31,510 bases of DNA from positions 1 to 31,510 of the forward strand of contig JBJETA010000151.1 in NCBI GenBank assembly GCA_051883075.1, read 5' to 3'. This DNA is from Aminipila sp051883075. Lineage in GTDB: Bacteria > Bacillota > Clostridia > Peptostreptococcales > Anaerovoracaceae. Shown piece by piece: positions 1 through 6,925 of the stretch. The notes beneath the pieces are model-generated. The model made no database searches and was not told the DNA's origin. It saw only the letters and a program-made list of their open reading frames with translations. The first letter of the stretch is position 1. Each line of letters opens with the position of its first letter. The position numbers and the translations under genes are program-made.

Positions 1-1
1 A

Positions 2-529
2 GATGCTCTATATATTGCCACCCAATACATAAACGATATATATAAGATGCAGGAAACGGAAACCCCTCAGGACGAAAGAACTCTTTTAAAAATATGTAAG
101 TTCCAGAGCGGTTCCGCAAGAAATGTTATTTCAGGACACACCTCCCTGCTGGGTACAATGCGTGCTTTTTCGCTTGAAACCTTTGATTTTATGGAAAAGC
201 GTTTAAAGGAAATCGCCGAAGAATACAACAACAAATACGGCTGTACCATAAAGGTCCACTGCACCGAAGGATATCTTCCTGTTATTAACGACAAAAATCT
301 TTACAACGTCATAAGACCTGTGCTTGAAACGCTCGACAGCTACACAGAGCTTCCGTCACCGGTTATGATCTCCGAAGATTTTTCATACTACGGTACACGC
401 TCGGCATCAATATTTACTCTTCTTGGAACAGGCAAAGACATACCTCTCCACAGTGCAAATTTTGATTTTGATGAAGATACACTGCTGGCAGGCTATAACT
501 ACTATAAAAAGCTTGCCCACACCGCTTAA
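2..529 (+). CDS. M20 family amidohydrolase, C-terminal part
   Basis: This is the last 175 residues of a metal-dependent M20 (M20D-like) amidohydrolase or peptidase. The reading frame is open from base 2, and the residues before the first ATG (base 47) read on sensibly (DALYIATQYINDIYK), so the gene starts left of the window. Visible marks are the end of the dimerisation domain (SGHTSLLGTMRAFS), then SEDFSYYG and the C-terminal PLHSANFDFDED, whose His is the usual last metal ligand. Most other metal ligands lie outside the window. The family hydrolyses N-acyl amino acids, hippurate or indole-amino acid conjugates; the substrate cannot be read here. The acetyl-diaminopimelate deacetylase DapL is also M20, and dapH lies about 3.7 kb away. 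However, this gene is on the opposite strand and its tail looks more like hippurate-hydrolase-type members, so a DapL role is not claimed. Confidence 0.88.
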   Translation, partial: DALYIATQYINDIYKMQETETPQDERTLLKICKFQSGSARNVISGHTSLLGTMRAFSLETFDFMEKRLKEIAEEYNNKYGCTIKVHCTEGYLPVINDKNLYNVIRPVLETLDSYTELPSPVMISEDFSYYGTRSASIFTLLGTGKDIPLHSANFDFDEDTLLAGYNYYKKLAHTA

Positions 530-540
530 TAAAAATTGTA

Positions 541-583
541 AAAAAAGAGGATAACCGCACATCCGTCGGTTATCCTCTTTTTT
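541..583. terminator. bidirectional intrinsic terminator
   Basis: Perfect 17-bp inverted repeat (541-557 with 567-583) around a 9-base loop. A-rich and T-rich flanks give a U-run on both strands. It lies between two convergent genes, 12 bases after the amidohydrolase stop and 5 bases before the end of the minus-strand membrane protein gene, and probably serves both. Confidence 0.93.
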
Positions 584-587
584 TACA

Positions 588-1628
588 TTATAGGTCAAGT
601 TTGTAATCTCCGTCTTTTATTTTTCCGCTCTTTCTAAGTACCCTGTCTGCCGCACAGGCAATAACTGCCGGAAGCACAATATGCAGAAGCATTACCTTCA
701 TAAATACCCCTGCCGTAAATCCCATAGCAGTAAACGTACCTATCTGTCCGACAAGTCCCGAAGTTCCCATGCCTGCACCGGCAGGTATGTTGGTCATTTT
801 CAGCAGTACCGTACTGACAGGTCCCAGAACCGCTCCCGCCAAAGTCGGAGGCACCAGAATCCATGGATTTTTCACTATGTTTGATACCTGAAGCATGGAA
901 GTTCCTATTCCCTGTGCCACAACACCGCCTATACCGTTTTCCTTATAGCTTGCCGCCGCAAAGCCCACCATCTGTGCACAGCAGCCAACCGTGGCAGCTC
1001 CCGCCGCAAGTCCGCTTAGATTCAGTATGATACACAGTGCCGCACTTGAAATAGGCGCTGTCAGAACAAGTCCTACCACCACAGAAACTATGATTCCCAT
1101 CAGAAACGGCTGCATTTCTGTCGCCGTCATAATAATTGCTCCCAATCCGTTCATAAGGGCAGAAATCGCCGGTCCGAACAGCAATGCGCTTATCATGCCT
1201 GTTATCAAAGTCAATGCCGGTGTCACGAGAATATCGACTTTAGTTTCTTTACTTATTGCTTTACCAAACTCTGCACCTATTGCTGCCGCTAAGAACGCTC
1301 CTGCCGGTCCTCCGAGGTCAGCCCCCATCATACCTGTTACCGCACTGGCAAAAAGTACAAGCGGAGGTGCCTTTACACCCCATGCAACAGATACTCCTAC
1401 CGCCGCACCCATGAGTCCCATCGCCTTTGTTCCTGTACTTATCAGAAAAGATGAAACAGCATTTTCCGCGAACAGTGCCGCAGTCTGCTCTCCCAGGGTC
1501 TTGATTATAAGTCCTATCAGAAGTGATGCAAACAGTCCCAGCGCCATGGCAGACAATGCATCCTGAAGATACCTTTTTGCTGTGAATTCGATATCCTTTC
1601 TTTTTAAAAAAACTTTAAGGCTGTCCAT
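588..1628 (-). CDS. PTS_EIIC_2-type membrane protein (putative transporter)
   Basis: A very hydrophobic protein of about 346 residues, rich in Gly/Ala and with about ten likely membrane segments. It resembles the PF13303 family (PTS_EIIC_2, annotated as PTS transporter subunit IIC), with GGPAGAFLAAAIGAEFGK and a C-terminal NIPAGAGMGTSGLVGQIGT segment. No IIA or IIB partner lies nearby, so phosphorylation-coupled transport is not shown and the substrate is unknown. An ATG at 1646 is possible, but the bases between it and the ATG at 1628 contain AAAGGAAG, a ribosome binding site 7 bases before 1628. The shorter form starting MDSLKVFLK is therefore preferred. The gene is divergent from niaR, and its promoter carries inverted repeats, so control by NiaR is a reasonable inference. 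If so, the cargo could be linked to NAD precursors. Confidence 0.8.
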   Translation of the reverse strand: MDSLKVFLKRKDIEFTAKRYLQDALSAMALGLFASLLIGLIIKTLGEQTAALFAENAVSSFLISTGTKAMGLMGAAVGVSVAWGVKAPPLVLFASAVTGMMGADLGGPAGAFLAAAIGAEFGKAISKETKVDILVTPALTLITGMISALLFGPAISALMNGLGAIIMTATEMQPFLMGIIVSVVVGLVLTAPISSAALCIILNLSGLAAGAATVGCCAQMVGFAAASYKENGIGGVVAQGIGTSMLQVSNIVKNPWILVPPTLAGAVLGPVSTVLLKMTNIPAGAGMGTSGLVGQIGTFTAMGFTAGVFMKVMLLHIVLPAVIACAADRVLRKSGKIKDGDYKLDL

Positions 1629-1665
1629 ATTTTTGCTTCCTTTCATTATGTCTTTACACTTATAA

Positions 1666-1682
1666 TGTCATGCACCATGACA
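1666..1682. promoter_or_regulatory. inverted repeat, candidate NiaR operator
   Basis: TGTCATG and CATGACA are perfect 7-bp arms separated by CAC. The repeat overlaps the -10 and start region of the minus-strand PTS-like gene, a typical repressor position. A second inverted repeat, TGACAGAT (1678-1685) with ATCTGTCA (1702-1709), spans the same promoter. Assignment to NiaR is inferred from the neighbouring gene only. Confidence 0.5.
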
Positions 1683-1710
1683 GATTATCACAAAACTTTA
1701 CATCTGTCAA
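1682..1710 (-). promoter_or_regulatory. sigma-A-type promoter of the PTS-like gene
   Basis: Read on the minus strand: TTGACA (1705-1710), a 17-base spacer and TAATCT (1682-1687). The -35 is a perfect consensus, and transcription should begin near 1675, about 47 bases before the preferred start codon. Confidence 0.75.
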
Positions 1711-1720
1711 TGCTTATAAC

Positions 1721-1749
1721 TTGACCGCATTTTTTTTAGATGTTATCAT
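1721..1749 (+). promoter_or_regulatory. sigma-A-type promoter of niaR
   Basis: TTGACC (1721-1726), a 17-base spacer and TATCAT (1744-1749), the latter preceded by TGT as an extended -10. Transcription should start near 1756, leaving a leader of about 60 bases. It is back to back with the promoter of the divergent membrane protein gene. Confidence 0.7.
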
Positions 1750-1816
1750 GGGTTAAGCAGATACAAGGATTTGCGTAAAACATAAAGAAAAATTATGATA
1801 TAAAGGAGCAGAAAAT

Positions 1817-2344
1817 ATGACAGCAGCAGAACGACGCCAGCTTATAGTTTCAAATTTAAAATCATCAACAGTACCTGTAAGTGCCGCAGCCCTTGCAAGG
1901 CTTTTAGGTGTAAGCAGACAAATCATCGTAAGCGATGTTGCCCTGCTTCGTGCAGGAGGCCTTGAAATAACAGCCACTTCAAAGGGCTATGTTCTTGAAG
2001 CATCAGGAAAGCCTCACAAAAGATATGCATTTGAGGGCATTCTTGCATGCCGGCATACTGCTGCCCAGCTTCGTGATGAGCTTTATACCATAGTGGACTT
2101 TGGCGCTGAAGTATTTGATGTTACTATTGAACATACCATATATGGCGAAATCTCGGGCAGTCTGAATCTGCTTTCAAGATATGATGTGGATATGTTCTGC
2201 GAAAAAATACAAGCAAGCACTGATTTGCCTCTGAGTATGCTCACCGAAGGGGTTCATCTCCATAAAATCGGCTGCCGTGATGAAGAAACCTTTGAAAAAA
2301 TTAAGGATGCTTTAAGCAAAAAAGGCATACTCATCAGCGACTGA
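1817..2344 (+). CDS. niaR: niacin-responsive transcriptional repressor NiaR
   Basis: A 175-residue DNA-binding repressor that, in this family, uses niacin as co-repressor and controls NAD synthesis and niacin uptake genes. Residues about 5-60 form a winged helix-turn-helix (HTH_11 type; SAAALARLLGVSRQIIVSDV). The rest is a 3H domain, named for conserved histidines visible as CRHT, EHTIYGEI and GVHLHKIG, which bind metal and ligand. Length fits the family. The start is set by AAAGGAG 8-9 bases upstream of the ATG. It is divergent from a PTS-IIC-like gene and convergent with the dapH-linked aminotransferase, whose coding end it overlaps by 11 bases with no terminator between. No nadABC or known niacin transporter gene is in the window. 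Confidence 0.93.
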   Translation: MTAAERRQLIVSNLKSSTVPVSAAALARLLGVSRQIIVSDVALLRAGGLEITATSKGYVLEASGKPHKRYAFEGILACRHTAAQLRDELYTIVDFGAEVFDVTIEHTIYGEISGSLNLLSRYDVDMFCEKIQASTDLPLSMLTEGVHLHKIGCRDEETFEKIKDALSKKGILISD

Positions 2345-3557
2345 TTCCTGTCCCTTTTTGTTCTGCCATATAGCTTTCAAGCCTGTTCATGCCCTCTTCA
2401 AGAATACTGTCAGGGTAACAGAAAGATATCCTTGCATATCCGTCACAGCCAAAAAATTTCCCGGGTGTAAAAGCAACACCCGCTTTTTCTATCAGTTCCG
2501 CACATATGCGTTCTGAACCGCCTGCTGCTCCCAGCTTTGGGAAAGCATAAAACCCTCCCATAGGCTTCACCACATCAATTTCCATTTTTTTAAGCCTGCT
2601 GCAAAGAAAGTCTCTTCTCCTCCTATAAGTTTCCCTCATATACAGAATATTATTTTCATGTATTTCATCCAGTGCTTCCGCACATCCGAACTGCACAAAA
2701 GAAGCTACCGATACAATCAGGTTTCTGTGAAGCTTTGACATAACCCTGCTGACAGGCATATCCGCCATAACATATCCTGCCCGCCAGCCTGTCATGGCAT
2801 ATGTTTTTGAAAAACTCTGTACTACTATAATCCTGTCCCTCAGCTCTGAAAATTTTGCAAAACCCATGCACCGTTCTCTCCCATCCTCGTGGAAAAAAAT
2901 CCGTTGATACACATCATCACATATAACAAAAATATTGTATCTCTTCAGAAGTTCAGCTATTTCCTCCAGATTTTTTCTGCTGTATACAGCACCTGTGGGA
3001 TTGTTTGGAGAATTAAGGATTACAGCCTTTGTCTTCCCGTTAATGACCTCCTCAAGCATATCGGCACACAGCTGGAAATTTCTTTTTTCCGTATCTACAA
3101 ACCTGCATACGCCGCCGCAGCTTTTTACTATGCTTTCATATAATCCAAAAGCAGGGATGGGAATCACCACCTCATCACCTGCTTCAAGCACAGATCTCAA
3201 GGCTATGTAAAGTGCTTCCGTTGCCCCTGCCGTTATGATTACCTCCTCTGCAGAATAATCATAGCCGTTAATGTTTTTTTCATAAGCGGCAACGGCCTCT
3301 CTCAGGAACAGATACCCGTTGTTTGGCGGATAATGAGTACATCCGCTTTTCAGAGCCCTGTATGCGGTTCTTATTATACGCAGGTCCGTTTCAAAATCAG
3401 GTTCTCCGATAGTAAGATTTATGCAGTCTTCTTTTTCTGATGCCCTTCTGCAGAACTCCCTGATTCCGCTTTCTCCAAGTCCCGATATGCTTCCACTGAG
3501 GAAATCCGACATGATGTCGTTTTTTTCATCCGGATATTTTATAGATTTCTCAAACAC
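2334..3557 (-). CDS. class I/II aminotransferase, probable N-acetyl-LL-diaminopimelate aminotransferase
   Basis: A 407-residue fold-type I PLP enzyme. Visible motifs are NSPNNPTGAVYS, CDDVYQRI and the PLP-lysine motif SFSKTYAMTGWRAGY. Its position directly after dapH suggests the PatA/DapX role, converting N-acetyl-2-amino-6-oxopimelate to N-acetyl-LL-diaminopimelate with glutamate as amino donor, in lysine and peptidoglycan synthesis. By sequence alone it could be another aspartate-type aminotransferase. The start is a GTG at 3557 with GGAG 8 bases upstream; it lies inside dapH and the two genes overlap by 19 bases, implying translational coupling. The next in-frame ATG (3512) has no ribosome binding site. 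The 3' end overlaps niaR on the other strand. Confidence 0.85.
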   Translation of the reverse strand: MFEKSIKYPDEKNDIMSDFLSGSISGLGESGIREFCRRASEKEDCINLTIGEPDFETDLRIIRTAYRALKSGCTHYPPNNGYLFLREAVAAYEKNINGYDYSAEEVIITAGATEALYIALRSVLEAGDEVVIPIPAFGLYESIVKSCGGVCRFVDTEKRNFQLCADMLEEVINGKTKAVILNSPNNPTGAVYSRKNLEEIAELLKRYNIFVICDDVYQRIFFHEDGRERCMGFAKFSELRDRIIVVQSFSKTYAMTGWRAGYVMADMPVSRVMSKLHRNLIVSVASFVQFGCAEALDEIHENNILYMRETYRRRRDFLCSRLKKMEIDVVKPMGGFYAFPKLGAAGGSERICAELIEKAGVAFTPGKFFGCDGYARISFCYPDSILEEGMNRLESYMAEQKGTGISR

Positions 3558-4249
3558 TTTACCAGCTCCGTTTTCGATTCTGTTTTTTTATCCTTCAGCT
3601 TTACTATCCGTGCGGGATTTCCGGCTGCCACCGCATTTTCAGGCACATCCTCTATTACTACTGCGCCTGCGGCGACCACCGCATTGGAGCCTATACTCAC
3701 GCCCTCAACAATTACTGCATTTGCACCAATCAGGACATTATCACCTACCGTAACGGGACTTGTACTTACAGGCTCAATTGCTCCTGCAAGAACTGCACCG
3801 GCACTTATATGGCAGTTTCTGCCTACCCTGGCTCTTCCCCCAAGTACAGCCCCCATATCTATCATTGTCTCTTCACCGACTTCGGCACCAATGTTCAGAA
3901 CAGCACCCATCATAACCACTGCATTTTTTCCGATTTTAACGCCTTCCCTGATGATTGCTCCCGGTTCTATTCTGGCAGGCAGTTCCTTTATGTCCAGCAG
4001 CGGCACCCCGCTGTTTCTGCACTGACCCTCTACTACAACATTCTCAATATCCCCCCTGTATTTTTCTATCTGAGGTTTTATGTCACTCCAGTCACCGAAC
4101 AGGATATACAGCTCTCCTGTGTTAAGGCAGACACAATTTGAAAATTCAACATCCTTTTTTGCCTTCATGTAGACCTTCACCGGTGTCTTTTTTTCAACTC
4201 CGCTTAAATACTTTATTAAGGCTTCCGTGGTCATTTTTCTTTCTTCCAT
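3539..4249 (-). CDS. dapH: 2,3,4,5-tetrahydropyridine-2,6-dicarboxylate N-acetyltransferase
   Basis: A 236-residue acetyltransferase, the same length as Bacillus DapH. It acetylates tetrahydrodipicolinate with acetyl-CoA, the committing step of the acetylase branch of diaminopimelate synthesis. The N-terminal 85 residues form the DapH-specific cap (TPVKVYMKAKKDVEF). From about residue 95 a left-handed beta helix of hexapeptide repeats is clear (IGKNAVVMMGAVLNIGAEVG; VGDNVLIGANAVIVEG), ending in the usual PENAVAAGNPARIV. An ATG at 4234 (MTTEALIKYL) is an alternative start; neither has a strong ribosome binding site, and 4249 has a weak AGGGA. The gene overlaps the aminotransferase, forming a two-gene unit. 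No convincing promoter consensus was found in the short space upstream. Confidence 0.93.
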   Translation of the reverse strand: MEERKMTTEALIKYLSGVEKKTPVKVYMKAKKDVEFSNCVCLNTGELYILFGDWSDIKPQIEKYRGDIENVVVEGQCRNSGVPLLDIKELPARIEPGAIIREGVKIGKNAVVMMGAVLNIGAEVGEETMIDMGAVLGGRARVGRNCHISAGAVLAGAIEPVSTSPVTVGDNVLIGANAVIVEGVSIGSNAVVAAGAVVIEDVPENAVAAGNPARIVKLKDKKTESKTELVKCLRNL

Positions 4250-4320
4250 ATACCGTCCCTTCTATTTTTGCACTTATTTTCTCTTTTTTTATATATGCTA
4301 AAACCTCTGCAAAAAATACC

Positions 4321-4353
4321 AAAAGAGCTGACATCCTACATATCAGCTCTTTT
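4321..4353 (-). terminator. intrinsic terminator after the beta-CASP nuclease gene
   Basis: An 11-bp perfect stem (4321-4331 with 4343-4353) and an 11-base loop. On the minus strand it is followed by TTTTGGTATTTTTT. It separates the nuclease unit from the dapH unit. Confidence 0.8.
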
Positions 4354-4395
4354 CCATTCTTTAAATATTGTAGCCTTACTGTGCTTTCTTCCTGT

Positions 4396-6075
4396 TTATT
4401 CTGCCTCTGTTACCTCGTCCATATTGTTGTTGTCTTCCTTTGTAACGGCAGAGCCAAGGTTCAGTGACATTTTCTCAAGCTCAAGCACTATATTGTTAAT
4501 CTCCGCAATTCTCTCAGGCGGAACTTCCTCACCCACAGCAAGCTGTGTATTGTATAAAATTTTCTCCAGATCGTAGTGGACATTTGAGATACGTTTTCTG
4601 ATATCCACAAGGCTCTCCTGTGTCACAGCCTCCTTCAGTGCATCCTCTCTGTTTACTATGCTCTTATGTTCCAGAGTAAATTCAGAACATCCTTCTATAA
4701 CAGTTGCGTCATAGCCCAGTTCCTTTTTAATAGTCTTTGCAAGGTCATGCTTTGATTCATTTTCACCGTGCACAAGGAAAATTTCGCTTGGCTTTTCCCT
4801 GAAGCCTGCCAGCCATGAAATCAGACCGTTCATGTCTGCATGTCCTGAAAATCCTTCAAGATTATATATTTCGGCATTTACATGAATGTCCTCTCCGAAC
4901 AGTGTAACCTCCTTTGCCCCTTCTACAAGCATTCTGCCCAGAGTTCCTTCTGCCTGATAGCCTACAAATATGATGCTTGACTTAGGATTCCACAGGTTGT
5001 GCTTCAGGTGGTGTCTTATACGTCCTGCTTCACACATACCGCTGGCTGAAATGATTACCTTAGGGTGAGTATCCATGTTTAAGAAACGTGATTCATCCGT
5101 GCTTCTTGTAAACTTCAGGTTTTTAAAATCAAGCGGATTGTCACCCTTCAAAATATATTCCTTGGTTTCTTCATCAAATACCTGGGCATTCTTACGGAAT
5201 ACCTGTGTTGCTGTAGTTGCCATAGGGCTGTCCACATAAACCATCAGATTTTCCAAAGCCTTCCTGTATTCGGACTTTTCTTCATAAAATCTGTTAAACT
5301 CATAAATAAGCTCCTGTGTTCTGCCTACCGCAAATGAAGGTATTACAACAGTTCCGCCCCTCTGTATTGTCTTTATCACTATCTTTATCAGCTGTTCAAT
5401 GCTTGTCGAGTTCTCAGGATGCAGTCTGTTTCCGTATGTACTTTCCATGATGACATAGTCTGCCTTTTTTATAATAGTCGGGTCACGCAGAATAGGTCTG
5501 TTCATTACTCCCAGGTCACCGGAAAATACTATTTTCGATACATCATCATTTTCCTTTACCCACAACTCTGTAATGGCCGAGCCTAAGATATGTCCCGCAT
5601 CATTGAAAACAATCTGCATTTCATCGTTCAACTCCACAAGCTGGTCATAGAGTACAGGCTTTACAAACTTTAAGGATTCCATAGCATCATTGTAAGTATA
5701 AAGAGGTTCAACCTTAGGCTTTCCTGCTCTTTCCGCCTTTCTGTTTTTCCACTCTGCTTCCTTTTCATGGATATATCCGCTGTCCTTCAGCATAACATCC
5801 AGAAGGTCTGCAGTTGCATCTGTACAGTAAATTTCACCCTTGAATCCTCGCTTTACAAGAAGAGGTATACGTCCGCAGTGGTCTATATGCGCATGACTTA
5901 AAATAACGTAATCTATCTCCGCAGGATTGAAAGGAAACGGTTCATAATTCATGGCATCCTGTGCCTTTCCTCCCTGAAACTGTCCGCAGTCCAACAGAAT
6001 TTTATGCTTTTCTGTAGTTATCAAATGGCACGAACCTGTTACACCCGAAGCTGCACCACAAAACTGTATTTTCAT
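4396..6075 (-). CDS. metallo-beta-lactamase/beta-CASP RNase-like protein
   Basis: A 559-residue zinc-dependent hydrolase of the MBL-beta-CASP class, related to CPSF-73 and bacterial RNA-processing nucleases. The MBL core has the HAHIDH motif (residues 60-65), further metal-ligand motifs at AGHILGSA and SGDLG, and the ESTYGNR motif. The beta-CASP domain follows (VVIPSFAVGRTQELIYEF, then SASGMCEAGRIRHHL), and the RMMBL end shows FSGHADMNGL and HGE. All expected catalytic segments are present. A tail of about 80 residues after the RMMBL part, rich in Glu and Lys, is extra. It is not RNase J, which has a different layout. The ribosome binding site GAGGAGGGA lies at the 3' end of the upstream TRIC gene, only 3 bases separate the two, and they should be co-translated. 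Physiological substrate unknown. Confidence 0.9.
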   Translation of the reverse strand: MKIQFCGAASGVTGSCHLITTEKHKILLDCGQFQGGKAQDAMNYEPFPFNPAEIDYVILSHAHIDHCGRIPLLVKRGFKGEIYCTDATADLLDVMLKDSGYIHEKEAEWKNRKAERAGKPKVEPLYTYNDAMESLKFVKPVLYDQLVELNDEMQIVFNDAGHILGSAITELWVKENDDVSKIVFSGDLGVMNRPILRDPTIIKKADYVIMESTYGNRLHPENSTSIEQLIKIVIKTIQRGGTVVIPSFAVGRTQELIYEFNRFYEEKSEYRKALENLMVYVDSPMATTATQVFRKNAQVFDEETKEYILKGDNPLDFKNLKFTRSTDESRFLNMDTHPKVIISASGMCEAGRIRHHLKHNLWNPKSSIIFVGYQAEGTLGRMLVEGAKEVTLFGEDIHVNAEIYNLEGFSGHADMNGLISWLAGFREKPSEIFLVHGENESKHDLAKTIKKELGYDATVIEGCSEFTLEHKSIVNREDALKEAVTQESLVDIRKRISNVHYDLEKILYNTQLAVGEEVPPERIAEINNIVLELEKMSLNLGSAVTKEDNNNMDEVTEAE

Positions 6076-6078
6076 ATT

Positions 6079-6738
6079 TTATCCCTCCTCGTCAAATTTA
6101 ATCTTAGGAAGCTTCCAGCGATAATGCGCCGCACAGAATCTTATGAGGCACACCACGATAGAGGCTACAATCATCGCCTGCACGGCACCAAAGCTCCTAT
6201 ACATGAGAATACATACCAGAGCACCTATAATAGAGGCGCACGCATATATGTGCTTTACCAGAATATACGGCGGAACCTGTGCCATCATATCTCTGAGAAG
6301 TCCTCCGCCTACGCCTGTGCTTGCACCCAGGAAAACCAATAAAAACGTGTTGTCGACATATCCCTGTTTTATACCCGTATTTACACCTACCACGGTAAAA
6401 ATCCCAAGGCCTATTGAGTCCATGAGCAGCATAAGTTTTTCATTCACGCTTTTGTATTTTGCGCCTATTTTGTTCATTCTGAACCAGAAATACCCGAAGA
6501 CTGCACATGATGTAAGTATTGCAACAATCCCATATACAGGATGTACAAATACTGCAGGCGGAATGTTTCCGACAACAACATCACGCACCATGCCTCCTCC
6601 GACAGCAGTGACGCTTCCCAATACACAGACACCGAAAATATCCATCTTCCTTTCAAGACCCACTATCGCTCCCGAGATGGCAAAAGCAACAGTTCCTATC
6701 ATTTCCATGATAAAAGTTATGATTTCCTGATAATCCAT
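6079..6738 (-). CDS. TRIC family (UPF0126) membrane protein
   Basis: A 219-residue integral membrane protein of the trimeric intracellular cation channel family (UPF0126; YadS/YicG group). The family consists of two internal repeats of three helices plus a seventh helix, and both repeat signatures are visible: SVTAVGGGMVRDVVVG (about residues 42-57) and GASTGVGGGLLRDMMAQ (about 137-153). The paired GGG-x-x-RD motifs line the pore in known structures. Bacterial members are thought to be monovalent-cation (K+) channels; some have been linked to amino acid or organic acid traffic, so the true substrate is open. The ATG has AGGAGA 4 bases upstream. It is the first gene of a unit with the beta-CASP nuclease, a pairing with no obvious functional logic. 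Confidence 0.9.
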   Translation of the reverse strand: MDYQEIITFIMEMIGTVAFAISGAIVGLERKMDIFGVCVLGSVTAVGGGMVRDVVVGNIPPAVFVHPVYGIVAILTSCAVFGYFWFRMNKIGAKYKSVNEKLMLLMDSIGLGIFTVVGVNTGIKQGYVDNTFLLVFLGASTGVGGGLLRDMMAQVPPYILVKHIYACASIIGALVCILMYRSFGAVQAMIVASIVVCLIRFCAAHYRWKLPKIKFDEEG

Positions 6739-6770
6739 ATCTTCTCCTAAATATATTTTTCTTTAACTTA

Positions 6771-6799
6771 ACTTTATCACAGATACTGCTCAAATTCAA
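6771..6799 (-). promoter_or_regulatory. promoter of the TRIC-nuclease unit
   Basis: Minus strand: TTGAAT (6794-6799), a 17-base spacer and TAAAGT (6771-6776), about 35 bases before the start codon. The -10 is imperfect. It lies just after the terminator of the redox operon. Confidence 0.5.
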
Positions 6800-6846
6800 T
6801 ATTGCCGCCGGAAATCCACACATATCCGGATTCTGTCTATAAAAGA

Positions 6847-6878
6847 ACAGAGCCGCCACTTCTCCGTGGCAGCTCTGT
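6847..6878 (-). terminator. terminator of the redox operon
   Basis: A 13-bp stem with one mismatch (6847-6859 with 6866-6878) and a 6-base loop, followed on the minus strand by TTCTTTTAT. It lies about 50 bases after the nfnB stop codon and closes the polyferredoxin-nifJ-nfnA-nfnB unit. Confidence 0.85.
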
Positions 6879-6925
6879 CCTATAGGAAAACTTATTTATG
6901 TCATTTCTGCTTTTCTCAAGTTTCA

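Noticed and set aside
2..529. M20 fragment as the diaminopimelate deacetylase DapL
   Set aside because: It is on the opposite strand and outside the dapH unit, and the C-terminal LHSANFDFDED pattern is closer to general amidohydrolases. The decisive N-terminal part is missing.
991..1566. 191-codon plus-strand open frame opposite the PTS-like gene
   Set aside because: It mirrors the low-complexity Gly/Ala-rich membrane protein on the other strand, shows no family motif, and has no ribosome binding site.
4250..4320. Promoter or riboswitch upstream of dapH
   Set aside because: The space is too short for a lysine riboswitch, and only weak TTG/TATATA combinations with poor spacing are present.
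6143..6730. 195-codon plus-strand open frame opposite the TRIC gene
   Set aside because: The minus-strand protein has clear TRIC repeats and a good ribosome binding site; this frame is its shadow, rich in Thr/Pro/Ile.
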